The notes under the pieces: model-generated
Told to the model about the DNA's origin: nothing
What the model saw: the letters and a program-made list of their open reading frames with translations, nothing else
Database searches by the model: none
Made by a program: the position numbers and the translations under genes
In this document: piece by piece, positions 1 through 7,105 of the stretch
How the letters are laid out: every line of letters begins with the position of its first letter
Position numbering within the stretch: position 1 is the first letter of the stretch
Source: Candidatus Adlerbacteria bacterium
Lineage (GTDB): Bacteria; Patescibacteriota; Minisyncoccia; Phycocordibacterales; SBAW01
Assembly (NCBI GenBank): GCA_903900775.1
Contig: CAIUOD010000017.1
Span: forward strand, 1 to 33,784
DNA: 33,784 nt
Direction: 5' to 3'

Positions 1-1
1 C

Positions 2-949
2 GACCAATTAAATGATTTTTCAAAATCGGCGAAGAAAATCCCGGCCATTGTCGAATTTGTTGATATTGCGGGCCTCGTGCGCGGCGCGGCCGAAGGCGAG
101 GGTTTAGGCAATGCCTTCCTCTCGCATATCCGCGAGGTGGACGCCATCGCGCAGGTGGTGCGGATTTTTGACGACCCCAACATCATCCATGTCGAAGGCA
201 TCGTCGATCCGGTGCGCGATATCGAAACTATTAATCTAGAGCTTGCGCTTGCGGATTTTCAGACAGTCGAGAAAAGGCTTGGCTCGCTCGAGCGCGAGGT
301 GCGTGCCGGTAAGAAAGAATCATTAGTTGAAAATGCGGCCGCACAAAAAGCCCAACAGCTTTTGAAAGAAGGTTTGGCCGCGCGCGAGGGCAGCTATACA
401 GCCGAAGAGTTAAAAGCGCTCAAAGGTTTGCACTTGCTCACGATGAAGCCGGTGCTCTATGTGCTCAACAAACTTTCGGGTGGCCATAACTTTGACGAGA
501 TGAGCGACGAGCGCTGGCATCGACTCCTCGATTTCTTCGAAAAATCTGGCAGCTCATATGTGTTGGTAGATGCCAATATCGAGAGCGAACTGCGCGAACT
601 GCCCGAAGAAGACAAACAATCCTTCCGGCAGGAGTATGGCGCTATGGACGGTGGCTTGAGCGAGCTCATCACCGCGAGCTATGCGCTCCTTAATCTCATC
701 AGCTTCTTTACTACCGGTACCGACGAGAGCCGTGCGTGGACTATTGAGAAGGGCTCGGCCGCGCCCGAGGCGGGCGCGGCTATCCACACCGACTTTCGCG
801 ATAAATTTATCCGCGCCGAGGTTATCAATTGGCAAAAATTGCTCGATGCGGGCTCTCATGCCTCCGCAAAGGAAAAGGGTCTCGTGCGCACTGAAGGGAA
901 GACGTACGTTGTCGAAGACGGCGATGTGATAGAATTTTTGCATAGTTAG
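2..949 (+). CDS. ychF: Redox-regulated ATPase YchF/OLA1 family, 5' truncated by window edge
   Basis: Frame is open from nt 2 ([49 protein letters not shown]...), with the G3 motif DIAGLV and the YchF C-terminal TGS-like end ([25 protein letters not shown]...[21 protein letters not shown]). The track start at 77 is an internal GTG. Confidence 0.95.
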   Translation, partial: DQLNDFSKSAKKIPAIVEFVDIAGLVRGAAEGEGLGNAFLSHIREVDAIAQVVRIFDDPNIIHVEGIVDPVRDIETINLELALADFQTVEKRLGSLEREVRAGKKESLVENAAAQKAQQLLKEGLAAREGSYTAEELKALKGLHLLTMKPVLYVLNKLSGGHNFDEMSDERWHRLLDFFEKSGSSYVLVDANIESELRELPEEDKQSFRQEYGAMDGGLSELITASYALLNLISFFTTGTDESRAWTIEKGSAAPEAGAAIHTDFRDKFIRAEVINWQKLLDAGSHASAKEKGLVRTEGKTYVVEDGDVIEFLHS

Positions 950-973
950 ATTACTCGCTTAATTTTCTCAATT

Positions 974-1939
974 ATGGAGAAGGCAAAAACAACGCCGAAG
1001 GATTTCTTTCTCTGGGCGGGGGCCATGGTCGCTTTTTATTGGAGTGTTGTTGCGCTGGTCTCGCTCATCTTTAGCTACCTCGACAATGTTTTTCCCGATA
1101 CGGCGCTCATGTACTATAGCGACCCGTATCAAGGCGGTATCAGCTACGAGATGGCCTCGCTCATCATTCTCTTCCCGCTCTTCCTCGTGCTCTTTTGGTT
1201 GATTCACCGCGACATCAGGCAGGACCCGACGCGCCGCGAGGTATGGGTGCGCCGCTGGGCGCTCATGCTGACGCTTTTTGTCGCCGGGTTTGCGATGGTG
1301 GTCGACCTCATCGTCCTACTCAACACGTTCTTGAGTGGTGAGATGCTCGGGGTGCGCTTCTTGCTCAAAGTGCTAGTCGTGCTTCTGGTTTCGTCCGCGG
1401 TGTTTATGCACTTCATCGCCGACATGTGGGGCTACTGGCAGCTGTATGCCGGGCGAGCCGCCCGCGTCGGCTGGGCCGCCGGTGTGTTGGTTGTTATTAC
1501 TATCGCGGCTGGCTTTATCATCGTCGGCACGCCGTGGCAGGCGCGCCAATATCGCCTCGACGAGCAGAGAGTTTCTGATCTTCAACAAATCCAATCCGAA
1601 ATTGTGAATTATTGGCAAGGCAAGCAAGTCCTGCCCACCTCGCTCGGCGCGCTCAATGATTCGATATCCGGCTTCTATGTGCCGGTAGATCCGCAGACAA
1701 AGCAATCCTATACCTACAGCACAAGCGGCAAAACATCCTTCAAACTTTGCGCGGATTTCAACGCCACGAGCCAGGGGAGCGGAGCGCAGGGCATGTATAC
1801 ACAGCCGGTCATGGCTGTTCCCGCGAGCGGTGTGGCGACTTCTAAAGGTCAGGTGGTCAGCACGAGCTGGCAGCACGGCGCAGGGGAGATGTGCTTTGTC
1901 CGCACAATTGACCCACAGCTCTACCCGCCAACTAAATAA
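974..1939 (+). CDS. DUF5671-like multi-pass membrane protein
   Basis: 321 aa; N-terminal hydrophobic segments (FFLWAGAMVAFYWSVVALVSLIFSYLDNVFPD) resemble the DUF5671 family seen in CPR genomes. Confidence 0.7.
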   Translation: MEKAKTTPKDFFLWAGAMVAFYWSVVALVSLIFSYLDNVFPDTALMYYSDPYQGGISYEMASLIILFPLFLVLFWLIHRDIRQDPTRREVWVRRWALMLTLFVAGFAMVVDLIVLLNTFLSGEMLGVRFLLKVLVVLLVSSAVFMHFIADMWGYWQLYAGRAARVGWAAGVLVVITIAAGFIIVGTPWQARQYRLDEQRVSDLQQIQSEIVNYWQGKQVLPTSLGALNDSISGFYVPVDPQTKQSYTYSTSGKTSFKLCADFNATSQGSGAQGMYTQPVMAVPASGVATSKGQVVSTSWQHGAGEMCFVRTIDPQLYPPTK

Positions 1940-1984
1940 CACTAAACCGTTTTCTTTTGCTCGATTCGTGCTATTGTGTGATGC

Positions 1985-4900
1985 ATGAGTGAGCGTTATG
2001 ACCACAAAGCCATCGAGAAAAAGTGGCAGCAGCGTTGGCAAGAGTCGCAGATTTTTCGTGCACAAGAAGACCTGCCCGCCGGCAAGGCAGGCGCTTCAAA
2101 ACCCAAAACCTACGTGCTCGATATGTTCCCGTACCCTTCGGGCGAAGGACTCCATGTCGGCCATCCCAAAGGCTACATTGCGACCGATATCTACGCGCGC
2201 TTCAAGCGCATGCAGGGCCACTCGGTTTTACACCCAATGGGATGGGACGCCTTCGGTTTGCCTGCCGAAAATTATGCGATAAAAAATAAAATCCACCCGG
2301 CCGTGGCGGTCGAGAAGAATATCGCGAATTTTAAAGACCAGCTTGCGCATATCGGTTTCGACTATGACTGGAGCCGCGAGATAAAAACGACCGATCCGGC
2401 GTTCTATAAGTGGACGCAGTGGATATTTTTGCAGCTCTATAAAAAAGGTTTGGCATTTCAAAGCGACGAGCCGATCAACTGGTGTCCTTCGTGCAAAACG
2501 GGCCTGGCGAACGAAGATTTGAATGGCAATGTATGCGAACGTTGCGACACGGTTGTTGAGAAAAAGCGGTTGCCGCAGTGGGTGCTCAAAATCACCGACT
2601 ATGCCGACCGGATGCTCCACGATTTGGACCACTTGCAGTGGCCCGAACACATCAAAGAGGCCCAGCGCAACTGGATCGGCCGGTCAGAGGGTGCCGAGAT
2701 CGAGTTTATCGTGCCGCGCTTTAAAGAAATTCTGCTTGCCAGCAGCAATGAAAGCAAGCGCGCGCGCGCCGAAAAATTATTTAAAGCATCGGGCCTCGAT
2801 ATAAAAGTACATACGCCAAAATCACTTGGCCTGACTGAAATCGAAGCGGACGAGAACGGCACCCTGGCTGAAAATGCCGAAGCTAAGGCGCGCGCCTATT
2901 CAGGAAAGACAAGCCTGCCCGTGCTGGCAATTGATACCGGTTTTGCGATAGAGGGAGAGGATCTTGATCTCGCACGTCCCAAACGAAATGCTCTTGGCGG
3001 TATTGATGAGAACTCTTTATCTCAAGATGAGGTGGGTGAAAAAATGCTCAAGTTCTATCAGGGTATTGCAAAAAAACATGGCGGTAGGGTCCTTGCACAT
3101 TGGATTGATGCGCTCGCGCTCGTTTTGCCTGACGGTTCGGTAGAACGGGCAGAAGATTCCCGCGAAGTCATTCTTACTGACATTGTCCACGGCGAATTCG
3201 ACAAATTTTTCCCTGTTCGCTCTCTCTACATTTCAAAAACGACTGGTAAGCCAGTAAAAGAAGAAACACCCGAAGAAGAAATTAAAGAGCTTGAACCAAT
3301 GGCTTGGGCGCAAAATGAACTAGTAAGCCGGCCGATAAAAGTTTTCACCACGCGGCCGGACACTTTGTTTGGCGCGAGCTATATGGTGTTGGCGCCGGAG
3401 CATCCGTTCATCCCCGCGATGAAAGCGAGCATCGAAAATTGGGACGAAGTAATTGCCTACATCAGCGAAGCGTCTGCTAAAACCGAAATAGATCGCACCA
3501 AAGAAGGCAAAGAAAAGACAGGCGTCGAGTTGAGGGGGCTCAAAGCCATCAATCCGGCAAACAAAGAACAAATCCCGCTCTACGTTGCCGACTATGTGCT
3601 CGGCGGCTATGGCACCGGGGCCATCATGGCCGTGCCCGCCCACGACGAGCGCGACTTTGCTTTTGCCAAAAAATTTAATTTGCCGGTAAAGAAAGTAATC
3701 GACCAAACGAAATATCTCATTTTTGATTTTGACGGCGTGATTGGTGACACCCTCGAGAACGCCCTTCTTGCCAAGGTAAGAATGGGGTTTTGCCGGGATA
3801 GAGAGGATGCCTATCAAGAAATGCTTACTTATGCGAACAAAAAACCAGTACACATACGCAACCACACGCTCTCGCCTGAAGAATTGCAAAAAGAATACGA
3901 CTGGACAAGCCGTTTCGGCGAAGAGATGCGCAAACAAAAAATAAAACTATTTGATGGTTTTATAACCGAAATACGTAAACTTCGAAATACGAAGATTGCT
4001 GTTGTCTCAAGCGGTTCAAATCTTTATGTCAGGTCGGCTGTCGAGCAGGGGAAGCTCAGCCCGACCCATGTTTTGTGTTTTGAAGACAATCATTCAAAAG
4101 AAGAAAAAATTGAGCGCATCTGTAAAGATTGGGGTGTTTCTGTCAAAGACGTATATTATTTCACAGATACTAAAGCTGACGTTTTTGAACTGGAAAACTT
4201 TTTAAGCAAAGAGCGCATTTTCGGCTGTTCGTGGGGGTTTTTGGGTAAAGAAGCGCTCGAGTCAGTGCTCCCCAAAGAGCAGGTGCTAGAAAACTTCTCG
4301 GACATTCACCGAGTGTTTGAAAACTTGCACACAGATGCGGGTATGCTCGTGGAGTCAGGCTCTTTTGACGGCCTAAATTCTGAAGACGCGAAGAAAAAGA
4401 TCACCGAGTTTGTGGGTGGGAAGATGGCAACGACCTACAAGCTCAAAGATTGGGTTTTTAGTCGCCAACGCTACTGGGGCGAGCCGATACCGATCATCCA
4501 TTGCCCGGCGCATGGCGCGGTTGCCGTGCCCGAGGATCAACTGCCCGTGCTTTTGCCCGAGGTGGAGTTTTATGAGCCTTCCGGCACGGGAGAGTCGCCG
4601 CTGGCAAACATCACCGAGTGGGTGAACACCACCTGCCCCACCTGCGGCGGCCCCGCCAAGCGAGAGACCAACACCATGCCACAGTGGGCGGGCTCGTCGT
4701 GGTACTACCTGCGCTTCATGGACCCGCGCAACGACGCTGCTTTGGTTGGCAAAGATAAAGAAAAATATTGGGCGCCGGTGGATGTCTATGTCGGCGGCGA
4801 TCATGCGGTAAGGCACCTCATCTATGCGCGCTTTTGGCACAAATTCCTCTATGACATCGGCGTGGTCAGCACGGTCGAGCCGTTTGCGCGCCTCGAATTC

Positions 4901-5602
4901 CTCGGATTTATTTTGGCCGAGGATGGCAAGAAGATGAGCAAGCGCCTTGGGAATGTTATCAACCCGACCGAAGTGGTGGCCAACTATGGCGCGGATTCCT
5001 TCCGCATATACGAGATGTTCATGGGGCCGTTCGAGAATACCGTCGCGTGGAATACGGCTTCGATTGCGGGCACGACCCGTTTTATCGAGCGCGTATGGCG
5101 GCTCGCAGGAGAGCCTTTGAGCGAGCAACCGGCGACAGTAGAGCTCGAGGCAATACTTCATCAGACTGCGAAAAAAGTCGGCGAAGATATCGAGGCGTTT
5201 AAATTTAATACCGCGGTCGCGCAGATGATGACATGCCTCAACGCGATGGAGAAAGCGGAGGGGATTCGAGCAGGGCAGTGGAAGGCTTTCATCCGCCTGC
5301 TCGCGCCCTTCGCGCCGCACGTCGCAGAAGAGTTGTGGGAGCGGTTGGGCGAGCCGTATTCGGTGCATCAGGCGGCGTGGCCACAATTTGATGAATCTAA
5401 AATATCGTCCGGCACTATAAAGGTCGCTGTCCAAGTAAATGGCAAAGTGCGCGGCTCGATAGAGCTTGCCCAAGGCGACACCGAAGGAGAGGCTTTAGCG
5501 AAGGCTCGTGGCGCGCCCGGGGTGGCCAAGTGGCTGGTCGAAGGCCGCGAGGTTAAAGCGCTCTATGTGCCTGGTAAAATTATAAGTTTCGTGGTTCAAT
5601 GA
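1985..5602 (+). CDS. leuS: Leucyl-tRNA synthetase with two large domain insertions in the CP1 editing domain
   Basis: HIGH-type motif region (FPYPSGEGLHVGHPKGYIATD), CP1 motifs TTRPDTLFGASY and YGTGAIMAVPAHDERD, KMSKR (EDGKKMSKRLGNV), and an anticodon-binding C-terminal domain. Continuous 1205-aa ORF. Confidence 0.97.
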   Translation: MSERYDHKAIEKKWQQRWQESQIFRAQEDLPAGKAGASKPKTYVLDMFPYPSGEGLHVGHPKGYIATDIYARFKRMQGHSVLHPMGWDAFGLPAENYAIKNKIHPAVAVEKNIANFKDQLAHIGFDYDWSREIKTTDPAFYKWTQWIFLQLYKKGLAFQSDEPINWCPSCKTGLANEDLNGNVCERCDTVVEKKRLPQWVLKITDYADRMLHDLDHLQWPEHIKEAQRNWIGRSEGAEIEFIVPRFKEILLASSNESKRARAEKLFKASGLDIKVHTPKSLGLTEIEADENGTLAENAEAKARAYSGKTSLPVLAIDTGFAIEGEDLDLARPKRNALGGIDENSLSQDEVGEKMLKFYQGIAKKHGGRVLAHWIDALALVLPDGSVERAEDSREVILTDIVHGEFDKFFPVRSLYISKTTGKPVKEETPEEEIKELEPMAWAQNELVSRPIKVFTTRPDTLFGASYMVLAPEHPFIPAMKASIENWDEVIAYISEASAKTEIDRTKEGKEKTGVELRGLKAINPANKEQIPLYVADYVLGGYGTGAIMAVPAHDERDFAFAKKFNLPVKKVIDQTKYLIFDFDGVIGDTLENALLAKVRMGFCRDREDAYQEMLTYANKKPVHIRNHTLSPEELQKEYDWTSRFGEEMRKQKIKLFDGFITEIRKLRNTKIAVVSSGSNLYVRSAVEQGKLSPTHVLCFEDNHSKEEKIERICKDWGVSVKDVYYFTDTKADVFELENFLSKERIFGCSWGFLGKEALESVLPKEQVLENFSDIHRVFENLHTDAGMLVESGSFDGLNSEDAKKKITEFVGGKMATTYKLKDWVFSRQRYWGEPIPIIHCPAHGAVAVPEDQLPVLLPEVEFYEPSGTGESPLANITEWVNTTCPTCGGPAKRETNTMPQWAGSSWYYLRFMDPRNDAALVGKDKEKYWAPVDVYVGGDHAVRHLIYARFWHKFLYDIGVVSTVEPFARLEFLGFILAEDGKKMSKRLGNVINPTEVVANYGADSFRIYEMFMGPFENTVAWNTASIAGTTRFIERVWRLAGEPLSEQPATVELEAILHQTAKKVGEDIEAFKFNTAVAQMMTCLNAMEKAEGIRAGQWKAFIRLLAPFAPHVAEELWERLGEPYSVHQAAWPQFDESKISSGTIKVAVQVNGKVRGSIELAQGDTEGEALAKARGAPGVAKWLVEGREVKALYVPGKIISFVVQ
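2071..2091. repeat. Palindromic 21-nt element CCTGCCCGCCGGCAAGGCAGG, in-frame in leuS
   Basis: CCTGCC...GGCAGG arms around a GCCGGC core; it encodes most of an extra LPAGKAG segment between RAQED and ASKPKTYVL. Confidence 0.75.
2714..3331 (+). other. Inserted Ham1/ITPase-like (non-canonical purine NTP pyrophosphatase) domain within leuS, approx. aa 244-449
   Basis: ILLASSNESKRARAEKLF (S/T-x-N-x-x-K), ENAEAKARAYSGKTSLPVLAIDTGF (cf. ENAxxKAxxxxxxxxLPxLADDSGL of RdgB/Ham1), then LAHWIDALALVLPDGSVE. Sits between the CP1 strand EIEFIV and IKVFTTRPDT, which are contiguous in ordinary LeuRS. Confidence 0.8.
3710..4327 (+). other. Inserted HAD-superfamily hydrolase-like domain within leuS, approx. 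aa 576-781
   Basis: Motif I DFDGVIGDT, motif II VVSSGSN, motif III Lys region EDNHSKEEKIERI, motif IV YYFTDTKADVFE. Sits between CP1 segment KKFNLPVKKVI and GMLVESGSFDGLNSEDAKKKI. Confidence 0.85.
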
Positions 5603-5627
5603 GGTATATGCGTTTTGGGGACAGCAC

Positions 5628-5658
5628 TTGACCTTAAAAGTTAGCCATGATATATAAT
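5628..5658 (+). promoter_or_regulatory. Promoter: TTGACC (5628-5633), TATATAAT (5651-5658), upstream of the sigma-like gene
   Basis: Near-consensus -35/-10 with 17-nt (TATATA) or 19-nt (TATAAT) spacer; -10 ends 14 nt before the ATG at 5673. Confidence 0.65.
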
Positions 5659-5672
5659 AACACACCAATCAT

Positions 5673-6716
5673 ATGGTAGAAACAAGCGAAAAAATGGCCC
5701 TCAAGCCCAAAGTGATAGTAAAGAAGCTCCTAAGCTCTTTGCCCGAGCGCTCCCGCAACGTGCTGGAGAGCCGTTTTGGCTTGGCCGCTAATACCGAAAA
5801 GGTGACTTTAGAGGCCATCGGCGACCGCTATGGCATCACCCGCGAGCGTGTTCGTCAGATTGAAAATCACGCCTTGGCGGGGGTTAAAAAGTCGCCTGCT
5901 TTTGTCGAGGCGGAGGCCGCTTTTTCCGAGCTCGAGCGTATCATCGGCTCTTTGGGTGGTGTCGTATGCGAAAACGATTTGCTCGAGTTCATGTCCAAAG
6001 ACAAATCGATGCAGAACCACCTCTATTTTTTACTCGTCTTAGGCGACCCGTTTAAATATCGCAAAGAAGACGATGAGCTCAACCGTTGCTGGTATGTGGA
6101 CACCGAGTTAGCCGACAAAATCGGTGATGCACTCAAGCGTCTCTATGGTGGCCTCTCCGACGAAGACATCATCCCCGAAGGCGAGATGATCGACCGTTTT
6201 CTTAAAGAGCTCGAGACGGTAAATGATGAGCATCGCAATAGCGAGGTCTTGCGTCGTTGGCTCTCTATCTCTAAGACCATCGGCAAAAACCCGCTTGGTG
6301 AGTGGGGCCCGGCTTCTTCGCCAAATATCAAGACCAAAGGCGTGCGCGACTATGCCTACTTGGCAGTCAAGAAGCACGGCTCGCCGCTCCACTTCCGCGA
6401 GGTTGCCGCGATGATTGGCAAGCTTTTCAACCGTTCGGCCCATATCGCGACGACCCACAACGAACTCATCAAAGACGATCGCTTTGTGCTCGTTGGCCGC
6501 GGGATGTACGCGCTCAAAGAGTGGGGCTACACCGAGGGCGTCGTGCGCGATGTCATCCGCCAAGTATTGCAGGAGAATGGCCCGCTGCCCAAAGATCAAA
6601 TTATCGAGAAGGTGCTCAAAGAGCGGCACGTGAAGCCCGGCACGATCGCGGTCAATCTCCAAAACCAAAAATACTTTAAACGCTCCAAAGACGGTAAGTT
6701 TTCGGTAGTCAAATAA
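5673..6716 (+). CDS. Sigma-70 region 4-like HTH fused to HARE-HTH domain protein (transcription factor)
   Basis: PERSRNVLESRFGLAANTEKVTLEAIGDRYGITRERVRQIENHAL is a sigma region 4 signature; the C-terminal VRDYAYLAVKKHGSPLHFREVAAMIGKLF...RFVLVGRGMYALKEWGY resembles HARE-HTH. Confidence 0.85.
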   Translation: MVETSEKMALKPKVIVKKLLSSLPERSRNVLESRFGLAANTEKVTLEAIGDRYGITRERVRQIENHALAGVKKSPAFVEAEAAFSELERIIGSLGGVVCENDLLEFMSKDKSMQNHLYFLLVLGDPFKYRKEDDELNRCWYVDTELADKIGDALKRLYGGLSDEDIIPEGEMIDRFLKELETVNDEHRNSEVLRRWLSISKTIGKNPLGEWGPASSPNIKTKGVRDYAYLAVKKHGSPLHFREVAAMIGKLFNRSAHIATTHNELIKDDRFVLVGRGMYALKEWGYTEGVVRDVIRQVLQENGPLPKDQIIEKVLKERHVKPGTIAVNLQNQKYFKRSKDGKFSVVK

Positions 6717-6718
6717 GC

Positions 6719-7069
6719 CTACGCTTTAGCAGGGAAGATAGCGCGCCACAGCTGGCAGAATAGCCAGATAAAGCCCAGCGCCGCCGCGAATGCGGCGGCG
6801 CTGTTGAGAGTGCCAACGCCAAACCAGCTAACGACAAGACGAAGAAGCTCCCACATACAGAACGTATACGCCATCAAGACGACTCCCCACGTGGCACGGG
6901 TTCGGAATTTATCCATATGTTCGTCGTGGCCATTGAGCGCCAAGGCGTAGCCGAAACCCGAGAGGAAGCCGCGTAAAAAGATAATGAAGCCAATAGCTGT
7001 ACAGAAGGCAAAGAGGTAGCCGATATAATACAGCGGGTCGGCAAAGAAGGTTGAGTAGAAAGCAGTCAT
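6719..7069 (-). CDS. Small multi-pass membrane protein, hypothetical
   Basis: 116 aa with several hydrophobic segments; ATG start; a TATACT -10 lies 12 nt upstream on the minus strand. Confidence 0.6.
   Translation of the reverse strand: MTAFYSTFFADPLYYIGYLFAFCTAIGFIIFLRGFLSGFGYALALNGHDEHMDKFRTRATWGVVLMAYTFCMWELLRLVVSWFGVGTLNSAAAFAAALGFIWLFCQLWRAIFPAKA
6776..6803. repeat. Perfect 12-bp GC inverted repeat CAGCGCCGCCGC-gaat-GCGGCGGCGCTG
   Basis: Direct reading; arms 6776-6787 and 6792-6803, 4-nt loop. Confidence 0.85.
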
Positions 7070-7081
7070 ACCAGTAGTAAA

Positions 7082-7096
7082 AGTATACTATATACT
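7082..7096. promoter_or_regulatory. Putative divergent promoter pair with palindromic AGTATACT core
   Basis: AGTATACT (7082-7089) gives a TATACT on each strand; a second + strand TATACT is at 7091-7096. Lies in the 36-nt gap between divergent starts 7069(-) and 7106(+). Confidence 0.5.
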
Positions 7097-7105
7097 TATA
7101 CCCAT

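Noticed and set aside
1373-2065. 230-aa minus-strand ORF
   Set aside because: Overlaps the DUF5671-like gene and the leuS start in antisense; no domain and no plausible initiation signals.
2714-4327. Inserts in leuS as inteins
   Set aside because: No Cys/Ser at N-junctions, no intein block motifs, no His-Asn at C-junctions; motifs instead match Ham1 and HAD enzymes.
4373-5473. 366-aa minus-strand ORF opposite leuS
   Set aside because: Antisense shadow of the clearly coding LeuRS 3' region; no recognisable domain; GC-biased third positions create open antisense frames.
1985-5602. leuS as a chimeric assembly artefact
   Set aside because: The frame stays open through four junctions and both inserts fit CP1 loops cleanly; still worth confirming by read mapping.
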